This document shows positions 18,460 to 26,492 of a DNA stretch of 64,000 nucleotides, one piece after another. The stretch's first letter is position 1. Every line of letters starts with the position of its first letter. Origin of the DNA: Cyclobacteriaceae bacterium (lineage in GTDB: Bacteria > Bacteroidota > Bacteroidia > Cytophagales > Cyclobacteriaceae). The DNA is taken from contig JAHBUC010000003.1 of the NCBI GenBank assembly GCA_019638275.1, positions 409,618 to 473,617 on the forward strand. The letters run 5' to 3'. The notes below the pieces were generated by a model, which was not told the origin of the DNA, made no database searches, and saw only the letters and a program-made list of their open reading frames with translations. The position numbers and the translations under genes were made by a program.

Positions 18460-19464
18460 ATGAAAGTAGCGGTTATTTGCAGCGGATCGTCAAAAACCGG
18501 CCTTGGGCATCTCTTCCGGGCGCGCAGCTTTGTAAATTATGCAAAGAAAAAGAGTGAGGTAAAAGTTTTCGCCATGGTTGAAAAAGGGTTGGAGACCATT
18601 TTTCACGATCATGCCAAAATCACAACCATTCTCTACAATGAGGAAACACTGGCTAAGAAAGTGCATGCTTTCAGACCCGATGTACTGGTTTTTGACCTGT
18701 TGTATTTAACGAAATCAACATTTAAAGAACTTAAGCAAATTGGTTGCTTGTTGGTTTCAATTTCCCCGATTTTTGATCGAATGGAAGGCGTTGACATGCT
18801 TTTTGTACGGTCAAAATATTTTACCCCTATTGATGGGGTTGATATATATGGCGGGCTGGAGTATACGATCGTTAATCAGTACAGTCAAAAAATATCAACC
18901 TCTACGTTCAAAAGAAACCTGAAGAAAAAACACATGCCTGTTGCCATCTCCATGGGCGGAACCGATGCTCCAAACAAGACCTTAAAGGTGATCAAAAAAC
19001 TATCCACGTTTCCGCATAGCCTTACTTTATGGGTGGCCTTAGGTGAAGGGTACGCCCATTCGTATACCGAAATAGTTGAATCCATTAAAAAAAGTTATCA
19101 ACACGAAATTATTCTCGCCAAAGCCAGCAAATCAACATGGGATATTATGGGCAATGCTGTTCTAACCATTCTGGCAGGCGGCCTTACAACGATTGAATCA
19201 GTGATTGCTGGGATTCCATCCATTAATGTTTTTGAAAAAGAGGAGCACATTAAGCTTATGCCCAAAGAATTAATTGACCAGGATGTTACCATGAACACAA
19301 GCCTTCTATCCGATGATTCGTTGGATTACATTCTGGAAAAAGTAAATCATTATTATTTCAATCGTGAAGAATTGTTGGCTAAGAGATACAAAATGGAAGG
19401 TCTGATCGATAAAAAAGGGCCTGAACGCGTGTTCAACGTTATCAAAACACGCTTGAGTGGATAG
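18460..19464 (+). CDS. PseG/SpsG-like nucleotide-sugar hydrolase or glycosyltransferase
   Basis: The 334-residue protein has a MurG-like GT-B fold. The N-terminal SSKTGLGHLFRARSF places a His at residue 17 in the GxGHxxR motif, whose His is catalytic in PseG. The C-terminal half has ISMGGTDAPN and LAGGLTTIESVIAGIPSINVF, the nucleotide-sugar binding part. PseG cleaves UDP from a diacetamido-trideoxyhexose just before the NeuB-type condensation, which fits the gene immediately upstream. The pathway's dehydratase, aminotransferase and acetyltransferase are not in the window. It is the last gene of the operon, followed by a strong hairpin terminator. Confidence 0.78.
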   Translation: MKVAVICSGSSKTGLGHLFRARSFVNYAKKKSEVKVFAMVEKGLETIFHDHAKITTILYNEETLAKKVHAFRPDVLVFDLLYLTKSTFKELKQIGCLLVSISPIFDRMEGVDMLFVRSKYFTPIDGVDIYGGLEYTIVNQYSQKISTSTFKRNLKKKHMPVAISMGGTDAPNKTLKVIKKLSTFPHSLTLWVALGEGYAHSYTEIVESIKKSYQHEIILAKASKSTWDIMGNAVLTILAGGLTTIESVIAGIPSINVFEKEEHIKLMPKELIDQDVTMNTSLLSDDSLDYILEKVNHYYFNREELLAKRYKMEGLIDKKGPERVFNVIKTRLSG

Positions 19465-19593
19465 TTTTTTATTACTTCCTATCTCCTATCGATTAGAATC
19501 ATATTTTACCCACCACTTACAAACTGTGCCCGTACTGAATTAAAAGCCAACACGCAAATTGAGTGAATTAAAAAAACTCTGTGGCCCACCAAA

Positions 19594-19626
19594 AAAACTG
19601 GCTTGCCCATCAGGCAAGCCAGTTTT
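19594..19626. terminator. bidirectional terminator hairpin between convergent genes
   Basis: A perfect 14-base-pair stem (AAAACTGGCTTGCC / GGCAAGCCAGTTTT) encloses a five-base CATCA loop. A-rich bases precede it and T-rich bases follow, so it can terminate in both directions. It lies between the end of the nonulosonate operon and the minus-strand coiled-coil/barrel gene. The rest of the 424-base gap (19465-19888) holds a 20-base RHS-gene match and a promoter-like repeat; I see no ORF in it. Confidence 0.75.
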
Positions 19627-19649
19627 CTAATCCTTCCAAGTATGAGGCG

Positions 19650-19669
19650 ATCTTTCGGGGGACAGCATT
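19650..19669 (-). repeat. 20-base exact match to the RHS gene, in intergenic DNA
   Basis: On the minus strand this reads AATGCTGTCCCCCGAAAGAT, identical to 25836-25817 inside the RHS gene, where it encodes NAVPRKI. Here it is non-coding. An exact 20-mer is unlikely by chance in 64 kb. It lies 34 bases from the first copy of the 133-bp repeat. Confidence 0.7.
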
Positions 19670-19702
19670 TGGATTAACAATATTACGTTCTACTGCTCCC
19701 CA

Positions 19703-19835
19703 GGAAAAATCAATAAAAACCTAAATGCTACGCCCGAAAAAATACTCCAAAAGGAGTAGGAGTTACTCTTACCTTTTTGATCATCAATCGCTTACAAGGT
19801 GTCACTCATGCATTTACTGCAGAAGTATTACTTTC
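19703..19835 (+). repeat. copy 1 of a 133-bp direct repeat (promoter-like)
   Basis: This aligns without gaps to 30952-31084. The first 64 bases are highly similar, sharing TAAATGCTACGCC, an A-tract ending in ATAC, and AAAAGGAGTAGGAGT. A diverged 61-base spacer of identical length follows, then the shared GTATTACTTTC. Copy 2 is the upstream region of the histidine kinase gene; copy 1 has no gene behind it. Within copy 1, TACTCC-AAAA-GGAGTA forms a small perfect hairpin that copy 2 lacks. Confidence 0.8.
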
Positions 19836-19888
19836 AAGTTCTCTGAATTTTTAGTACGCGTACCGGTAAATTTCGCCCTATTAACTCC

Positions 19889-21271
19889 CTAACGATTCGG
19901 ATCATAATTCACCTGCTTCTTTCGGGTTGCCAGTTCACTAAGTTGAAATCCAACACGTACCTGGAACCTGCGGGGATACAAAGGATTATGTATCTCGTTA
20001 TTAAGGTTATACAACGCGGTTAGGGTCATGTAAAGCTTAGGGTGTATCAAAAACCTTCTGCCCCCACCAATAAAATAATTGGCGCGCCAACTTGTATAGC
20101 CACCTTGCTCATTGCCTTTTACCTGCTTTCTTATGCCCGACCACTCTCCTTCTACGTAAGCGTACCATGACTTTACGATATCATAACTGACAAATGCTTT
20201 AAAAGCCGCATTTGACGGAGAGACATACCAGTTATGCTTGATTGAATCACTGAAGGTAACACGGTAATTCATGCCAATTCCCGCTAAAAATTTAGAGGTG
20301 AATTTGTATCCGAGTTGAGGAGACAAATCCAACGAAACAGGTGATGTACTCAACACATTGAAATTTCCACCCATAACCAACCGCTCAAAAAAGGTTTTAC
20401 CTTCCATGGAGGTCTGTTTCTTGGCATCTGCAAGCGTGGCTGAGTTTGAAAAGGACTTGTACTTGGATAACAACCTACTTACCCGCTGCTGGGCAGCCTC
20501 CAGTTTCTCCGGGTTTTCAGCAAAATACTCCAGGGCTTTCTCTGCCACTTCATCTTTACCCATCTTCCCCAATTCATCCTTTTTACTCAAATAGCCCTCG
20601 TATTGGCTTTTATATTGCCCAGGCAAGCTTTTAATATCCTCTACCTTGCCAAACTCATCCATTAAGGAACCTACACCGGTTTGACCCGCCAAACGTTGTT
20701 CTGCCAACTTCTCTGCGTGCTGAAACAGGGTTTGGGGATCTGAATCAAATAATGATTTCAGCGTATCCAACCCAGGCACCTGGTTAATCAGCGCTTCCCA
20801 ACTTACAGAATCTCCAAGTATTCTATATTGCTCCTCCAGATGCTGAAAGCCCGGATATTGCCGGGCACGCTCAATAGCCAGTTGACTGATCTGTTCTTTA
20901 GCCATCACTTTTGCGCTATCAGTAACAGTGGAGTCTTTGAGCACACTCTCCCACATTTGCAGGTGTTCATCAAAGGCTGTAGTAAGCATAAGTGAATCCG
21001 GCACTTGCGTAGCTAACTCCTGCTTTGCTTTTGCTCTATTGTTTTCTGCAAGCATGGTACTATCCAATGCTTTCTTGTGCTGTCTGCTGAGTTTCTTTAT
21101 ATAACGCGCACTGTCTTTTTTGTAAAACTTGTAAAACTTTACCATGCGCTTATGACCCGACTCAATTTTGGTAAGTTTCTGTTGGTGTATGGGCGAAAGA
21201 TTAATATTAAACGATTGAGCAAAGAGGCACATAGGAGAAAGTAAAATCAATATGGTTGACAAAGTCTTCAT
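19889..21271 (-). CDS. secreted coiled-coil protein with C-terminal beta-barrel-like domain
   Basis: I do not recognise a named family. From the ATG at 21271 the product has 460 residues. I prefer this to a TTG start 21 bases upstream because it begins directly with a signal peptide, MKTLSTILILLSPMCLFAQ. Residues about 25-300 are charged and mostly helical, with long Lys/Glu/Gln-rich stretches that look coiled-coil. The last 160 residues alternate polar and aromatic strands (SLDLSPQLGYKF, AGIGMNYRVTF, FKAFVSYDIV, YVEGEWSG, YFIGGGRRF, RRFQVRVGFQL), like an outer-membrane barrel. It is the last gene of the RHS-side series, separated from the small membrane gene by a hairpin region. Confidence 0.75.
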   Translation of the reverse strand: MKTLSTILILLSPMCLFAQSFNINLSPIHQQKLTKIESGHKRMVKFYKFYKKDSARYIKKLSRQHKKALDSTMLAENNRAKAKQELATQVPDSLMLTTAFDEHLQMWESVLKDSTVTDSAKVMAKEQISQLAIERARQYPGFQHLEEQYRILGDSVSWEALINQVPGLDTLKSLFDSDPQTLFQHAEKLAEQRLAGQTGVGSLMDEFGKVEDIKSLPGQYKSQYEGYLSKKDELGKMGKDEVAEKALEYFAENPEKLEAAQQRVSRLLSKYKSFSNSATLADAKKQTSMEGKTFFERLVMGGNFNVLSTSPVSLDLSPQLGYKFTSKFLAGIGMNYRVTFSDSIKHNWYVSPSNAAFKAFVSYDIVKSWYAYVEGEWSGIRKQVKGNEQGGYTSWRANYFIGGGRRFLIHPKLYMTLTALYNLNNEIHNPLYPRRFQVRVGFQLSELATRKKQVNYDPNR

Positions 21272-21355
21272 CCGATAGTTACTCTTTCTCAACGTTTTAA
21301 TTCATGATTGCATTCTTTTATTGCTAAACTTAGTAAGCATCCTTTTAGTGACCTG

Positions 21356-21400
21356 GTTGTTGGTATACTTGCTCGAAGATCTTCGAACAACACCAATAAC
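21356..21400. repeat. large imperfect inverted repeat between two minus-strand genes
   Basis: The centre, TCGAAGATCTTCGA (21373-21386), is a perfect 14-base palindrome, flanked by TTG/CAA and, after internal loops, by GTTGTTGGT on the left and ACCAATAAC on the right. The whole can fold as a long cruciform or RNA hairpin. It lies in the 219-base gap between the 149-residue membrane gene and the coiled-coil/barrel gene. It could be an operator, an attenuator or an mRNA-processing site; no T-run follows, so it is not a standard terminator. Confidence 0.6.
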
Positions 21401-21490
21401 GACTATACTTGCCTCCCTATTCCATTGTTTATCTCCAAATTATTATTTCCCCCACGTGAGCAAGTTTTCCGCAGAGTCAAATCCTTTAAG

Positions 21491-21940
21491 TCAATTTGAG
21501 TGAAAAATTTCTCCCTTTGCATATTTTAATATGATTTTTGGCCTCATCAAACATAGCGTGAGAAATAGGCTTAAAAAAAGAATCGTTATCAACAACAACC
21601 AATAACTTAAATTGAATCCCGAGTCTACTTTAAATTCACCTTCCATTTTTGTTGGTATGTATACAATATCAACAGTATCACTAATTTTAGCGCGAGTTAA
21701 TGAAGCATTAATAATAACAATAACAGAATCCTCGTTGTTAATGGGGAGGTTAATAAAATAATCATTTTTTATTTTTCCATTTCTCTCCAATTTAATAACC
21801 TTTCCACTAGTTAGCACTCCTTTTTCTTTTAATTCGATTTTTCTAAGTGTCGAAAAAATGCTAATGCTTACGAAGCCTAGCAATAAAATACTTGTCGCTA
21901 AAACAACACCTAAATATCTAAGATTATCGCTTTTGCTCAT
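21491..21940 (-). CDS. small two-helix membrane protein, DUF3592-like; candidate immunity protein
   Basis: The product is 149 residues. It has a membrane helix at about 8-30, a beta-rich soluble middle (GVLTSGKVIKLERNGKI to SDTVDIVYIPTKMEGEF, about 40-108), and a second helix at about 112-131. The layout and the D-x-V-x-I-V-Y-x-P pattern recall DUF3592. It starts eight bases after the stop of the RHS gene, the usual place for the immunity gene of a polymorphic toxin, and shares the AT-rich composition of the RHS C-terminal tail. The immunity role is inference; the DUF3592 likeness is moderate. Confidence 0.7.
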   Translation of the reverse strand: MSKSDNLRYLGVVLATSILLLGFVSISIFSTLRKIELKEKGVLTSGKVIKLERNGKIKNDYFINLPINNEDSVIVIINASLTRAKISDTVDIVYIPTKMEGEFKVDSGFNLSYWLLLITILFLSLFLTLCLMRPKIILKYAKGEIFHSN

Positions 21941-21948
21941 ACATTGAT

Positions 21949-24900
21949 TTATCTAAATTCGTATACTTGAGAGCGCCAGTCAATCAAATCAACTTGCCCA
22001 TTTAGACCTGCTCGAACATTAAATGAAGGATTTTGAACTCCTACTCCAAGAGTAAAACTTCCGGCTGAATTGTATGAAGCATTTAAATTGCCAAAAGATG
22101 TGCTAAATTTATTTCCAATAATTTGACTTTCATTCGTATTAAATCGAATGAAGAATTTCAAGCTTATATCTGGTTGAAGAAAGTTTACAATTGAGACATT
22201 ATTTAAACTAACCTCACCGTTTATTTTTCCATAGAGTAACATATTATTAGGTGTTGTGCTTCGTGAACCGAATTCAAATCCTGCATTAAAGCCCTTTATA
22301 CCACCTCTACCCTCAACACCAATTTCTACCGACTGCAAATTATCTCTAAAATTATCAACTCTTGGACCTAAGGTCTCCTCCGCTTTGACACCAACAACAT
22401 ATAACAAATCTCTAACGTTTTCAACATCTGAATAACTGGCTTTACTTGTTGACGAAACATTTTCTGGTTCAGGTATTGTTCTATATCCAAGGTAGTTACC
22501 TTTTTCGCCTAGTAAAACTATCACAATACCTTCTGTTGGTATTTCTGCTTGAGCCTGTTCCGGTAAACTCTTACGCAATAAGTGTACGGATAACAAACCA
22601 TCTCTTTCCCTAATCATCTCATTTGTATTCTCTGTCCTTGTATAGCCATTTTCGGGAGAACCTTGGGCAGTTGTCAGAACAGACTCTAATCCCTCTAATT
22701 CAACATGAGCTGTAAGCTTATTTTCGCTAAATACATACGTACCATTATGTACGTACTTTTCACCAAGCGGATCAACCGCCCCAAACCTTCCCATAGCCGG
22801 GTCGTGCATGCGCCACTTAAACTGGTACCAGCCCAAATCCAAATCTTTCTGTAACTCTTGCCCCTGAAACAGGTAGCGGTTACGTAGTTCTGGAGCATAG
22901 TTGCCGGGGGAAGTTTCTTTTAACCGGTCAGCCTGGTAGTGGTTGAAGCTGAGACCGAATGGATAGTAATCGGAGGTTTGCAATACCTGTAGCGTTACGT
23001 TGTTCTTCTCATGAACAATATACGTTTCATCAAAGTACACGCTGGCAGCGGCACTCACGTTGCTTTCGTTGGCTACATAAATGTAGAGGTAACCGTTTTG
23101 GGTGGCCGTGAACGAGCGGCTCAGTTTTTCAAAGGCATTGTAGGCGCTGGTGGTAATGGCTTGCCCGCCTGCGTTTACAAACTGGTAGCTGCTGTTGAAG
23201 AACATCCATACCAGGTAGGCTTTTGGTACGGTGGTGCCACTGCCCATACCGGCAGAAACTCCAGGCAAGTTGGCATTAAATGATTGATACAGGGTGGTTG
23301 TTTCGCCAGCATTAACAATATTAAACGGTGCAGTAAATGCAGAAAGTAATGCGGCCGTAGTAATAACCGAACTGCTTCCTGTAACCTGGCTGTACTTGGC
23401 ATACGTTTCCATATACACCTTATCGCCAGTGTTTACGGCTAACATTTTTGCAGGGCCAACTGGTCTATAGTTGGTATCATTAAAACCGTTGCATCGCGCT
23501 GATTTATCAGGAGCAACCACTAGTTCCGATGAGGTTGTGTAATTGAAGGTTTCATTCGGGTGCCTGGTGGAAGCAATATTTTTAAACGTGGTCTCCTCCT
23601 GTTGTGCAATAGTCGAACTGCCACCCGGGTTTTCCATGGTGGCACGGTAGGTCAGGGTTTCCTTTAAGGGACCATATACTACCCGCACATTGCCCTGGTG
23701 GTCTTTATGAAAATATTCGTAATCGAAGGTGTTGTTGTTCTTCACTACTCTTCCTTCTTTGGTAATGAAGAATGAAAGGGCGCCATTGTCATACTGCATA
23801 CCGCCTACGTAGTCCGTCTTCCAAACCTGCGACCCATTTATGCGCACAAGCTGGCTCAGCTTGTTGCCGGTGGCATCGTAGGTGTATTCAATCTTATCGA
23901 TTTGCCCGCCCGGGCGGGTAAATTGTACTTCCTTAACCAGGTTCAGGTGATTATAAACAATGTTTGAAATGCCTTTGTTATGATCGAACTTCAGGTTTCC
24001 ATTATTGTAGTACTGGTACTCTTCGGTAATACTGGCGGTAGCCGGTTTAAAACCAAGCGAGGTATTGCCGGTATCATCCATATCAATCAGCCGGTTGCTG
24101 TGTTTGTTGCTTAGTCTATAGCCATACTTCAACTGGTCAATGGTTGCTTTTGCCCCTTGCACCTTGCCCAACCGTGTAAGCGCTATCAGTGGGTTGCCTG
24201 TGCCATCTGTAACCTTAATGTTTCCGTTTTTGTCGTACCCATGAATAGTCTCATCAAACATACCGGAGTCACCGGTCCATACCGGGCTTGTGGCGCTTGC
24301 CGTATTACGTGCATAGTGTGCTTTCTTTAACCGGCTTATTACATCATAATCAAACACATAAATGCGTTCTTCCGGTGTGCCCTGTTTGGTATCGGTTTTC
24401 CATTTAATAGCCGAGATATTGCCATCGTATAAGCTCTTTTGTGGCTGCACATCACCCGTGGCGCCTACATTGGCAGGGGTGGGAACGTAGTATTGAAGTT
24501 CCATGCCAAACAAATCGTTGGTGTCATCATTAGCCCAGGTTGAAGTAAACGAAGTGTTGTTGATGTTGGTAAGCCAGCCTTTGATGTTGTAGCGGTAATC
24601 AACGGACTGGAGAAAGGTAGTCCCGTTATCCGTGGAATGAATGTTCTTTTCAATCAGTTGCCCCAATTCGTTGTATTTATTGGAAGCCATCAAAACCTCG
24701 GGTTGACTGTTTACCTGGTGGTGTGTGGTAAGCAAGCGCCCGGCATGGTCGTACGTGTACCGATTTTGAATAGTAAGGCTGGCATGTGCGTTGTACAGTT
24801 GCTCTTTCAATACCTTGCCTACAAAATCAAACTGCGTGATGGTGCGCAGTATACCACCAAGGTGGTTTTCTGTGATTACCTGTATGGGGCGGTATTTTTT

Positions 24901-26481
24901 ATCGTAATGCGTTACGGAGTTGAGCCATCGGTTATCGCCTCCCAGCATGCGTACTTTTGATCCGGTTGTGTGACCTTTTGCCTGTTGAACATTGTTTACT
25001 TTCAATAACTCGGCATCTTGAGGATAGCCTGCTACATTTACAAAACTGAAATTATTGCTTTGTTGATCCCAACCCGAATATCCAAGAAAAGCATAGTTGT
25101 CGTAATAGGTCACCGTAAGCAGATTAGTTTCAGAAATACCCGAAGTTGGAAAGGTGGTTGTCCATGAATACCCGGTTGCATTGTTTTGTTCCGTTTCAAA
25201 CCGGGTAGCTGATGTATTTGCATTCGTTCGCAACGTGGAAAGCGCTGTAGTGGTAACATACAAGCCTGTTATAATCGGGCGATTAAAACGATCGTACTTA
25301 GTGAATAAATACTCATTGCGTGTACGCTGATCGGGGTCTTGTGTGAGCACCACGCGGTTCCACTTATCGTACACCGTAAAAAACCATCCCTTATAGGCTT
25401 CTGGAGTTGTATCTTCAATGTAACCGGGTATACGTTTCGCAATTTGCCGCTGCTCATCATCGTATTGATACTGAAAGGCCCAGCGGTCAAGAAATGATTC
25501 CTTATTGGCAGTAGAGGCACCATCAAACTCCGAAGCTAATCTCGCTACGCCTTCTGGTTGTATCACAAACATAAGCAACCCCGATGGCGAATAGATATAG
25601 TGCGTATCGAACCATTCGGTTGCGTTACCCACCCGGTTCATTACCAGTTGCCCGCGGAGGTTGCTGTACGCTTTGGTGATTTTGCCTTCCTCATCGGTGG
25701 TTTCCTGCACCATCAAGGTATTGGGGGCATGGGAACCGTTGCGCTCGGGCAGGCCAGTAATGTAATCTTTCCACAGCGGCACTTCGTCAGCGACATTTAA
25801 TTTTGAAAACGTGGTTATCTTTCGGGGGACAGCATTCCAATCATCATCGCGTGGACTGATCACATCGATTATTCGATTCAACGGAGAATTTTCATATACA
25901 TTTTCCTTATAAGGTTTAAAAGCGCTTGAAACTCCGGGTGGAGGATTGGAATAAAAACTGGTGTGTTCTTCAGCGGTAGCAACCAATGCATCGGCACGGT
26001 ACTTACCCGCAAAATCTGACTCTATGGCGTATGGCAGGTACTCCTTATCCTGCCGGCCATACGCATCATACGCAACAGGAAGTACAACATCACGCTGAGA
26101 TGGACTGCCCGCAACCGTTACCGACTGAAGGTTTCTTCCCAACCCGTCAACATATTGATACGAGGTAGCTTTTTGCTGGACACTTAATAAACTAAGTTGA
26201 CTCTCCTGTGTAATCCCCGGAACAAGAACGGTTTCGGTTCGCACAAAATTCTGATCCAGGCTGGGTGGTTGATTAACAAGATTGTCATACCGGCAAAAGA
26301 ACTCCCCTTGTGAAGCAGCGCTTACGTTAAAACCGGGTAACAACCTAACCTCACTACTGAAAACATAGGATTTCCCTTCATAGTCACTAATACTTTTGGC
26401 GTTCACCAGTTCCACCGGTTGTGCATGGATTGCCATAGACACCAGTCCTAAAAGAAGTATAGATATTATAAGTCTGTTCAT
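21949..26481 (-). CDS. RHS/YD-repeat secreted protein with variable C-terminal tail
   Basis: The product is 1510 residues from the ATG at 26481, chosen because it begins directly with the signal peptide MNRLIISILLLGLVSMAIHAQ; an in-frame ATG 27 bases upstream would overlap the preceding gene. A DUF6443-like domain follows (to about 160), then many YD-type repeats (such as YDNYAFLGY, YDYDVISRL, YNHLNLVKEVQF), and the RHS core near 1210-1265 with GWYQFKWRMHDPAMGRFGAVDPL. The last 246 residues differ in composition, are beta-rich, and carry no motif I recognise. RHS proteins form a hollow shell around the C-terminal part, which is often a toxin. This tail could instead be a surface-exposed tip. 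Confidence 0.88.
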   Translation of the reverse strand: MNRLIISILLLGLVSMAIHAQPVELVNAKSISDYEGKSYVFSSEVRLLPGFNVSAASQGEFFCRYDNLVNQPPSLDQNFVRTETVLVPGITQESQLSLLSVQQKATSYQYVDGLGRNLQSVTVAGSPSQRDVVLPVAYDAYGRQDKEYLPYAIESDFAGKYRADALVATAEEHTSFYSNPPPGVSSAFKPYKENVYENSPLNRIIDVISPRDDDWNAVPRKITTFSKLNVADEVPLWKDYITGLPERNGSHAPNTLMVQETTDEEGKITKAYSNLRGQLVMNRVGNATEWFDTHYIYSPSGLLMFVIQPEGVARLASEFDGASTANKESFLDRWAFQYQYDDEQRQIAKRIPGYIEDTTPEAYKGWFFTVYDKWNRVVLTQDPDQRTRNEYLFTKYDRFNRPIITGLYVTTTALSTLRTNANTSATRFETEQNNATGYSWTTTFPTSGISETNLLTVTYYDNYAFLGYSGWDQQSNNFSFVNVAGYPQDAELLKVNNVQQAKGHTTGSKVRMLGGDNRWLNSVTHYDKKYRPIQVITENHLGGILRTITQFDFVGKVLKEQLYNAHASLTIQNRYTYDHAGRLLTTHHQVNSQPEVLMASNKYNELGQLIEKNIHSTDNGTTFLQSVDYRYNIKGWLTNINNTSFTSTWANDDTNDLFGMELQYYVPTPANVGATGDVQPQKSLYDGNISAIKWKTDTKQGTPEERIYVFDYDVISRLKKAHYARNTASATSPVWTGDSGMFDETIHGYDKNGNIKVTDGTGNPLIALTRLGKVQGAKATIDQLKYGYRLSNKHSNRLIDMDDTGNTSLGFKPATASITEEYQYYNNGNLKFDHNKGISNIVYNHLNLVKEVQFTRPGGQIDKIEYTYDATGNKLSQLVRINGSQVWKTDYVGGMQYDNGALSFFITKEGRVVKNNNTFDYEYFHKDHQGNVRVVYGPLKETLTYRATMENPGGSSTIAQQEETTFKNIASTRHPNETFNYTTSSELVVAPDKSARCNGFNDTNYRPVGPAKMLAVNTGDKVYMETYAKYSQVTGSSSVITTAALLSAFTAPFNIVNAGETTTLYQSFNANLPGVSAGMGSGTTVPKAYLVWMFFNSSYQFVNAGGQAITTSAYNAFEKLSRSFTATQNGYLYIYVANESNVSAAASVYFDETYIVHEKNNVTLQVLQTSDYYPFGLSFNHYQADRLKETSPGNYAPELRNRYLFQGQELQKDLDLGWYQFKWRMHDPAMGRFGAVDPLGEKYVHNGTYVFSENKLTAHVELEGLESVLTTAQGSPENGYTRTENTNEMIRERDGLLSVHLLRKSLPEQAQAEIPTEGIVIVLLGEKGNYLGYRTIPEPENVSSTSKASYSDVENVRDLLYVVGVKAEETLGPRVDNFRDNLQSVEIGVEGRGGIKGFNAGFEFGSRSTTPNNMLLYGKINGEVSLNNVSIVNFLQPDISLKFFIRFNTNESQIIGNKFSTSFGNLNASYNSAGSFTLGVGVQNPSFNVRAGLNGQVDLIDWRSQVYEFR
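25817..25836 (-). repeat. 20-base segment of the RHS gene repeated at 19650-19669
   Basis: This encodes NAVPRKI in the RHS protein. It is identical in sequence and strand to the intergenic copy next to the 133-bp repeat. It is recorded as the parent of the presumed remnant. Confidence 0.7.
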
Positions 26482-26492
26482 CGTTGGTCGGA

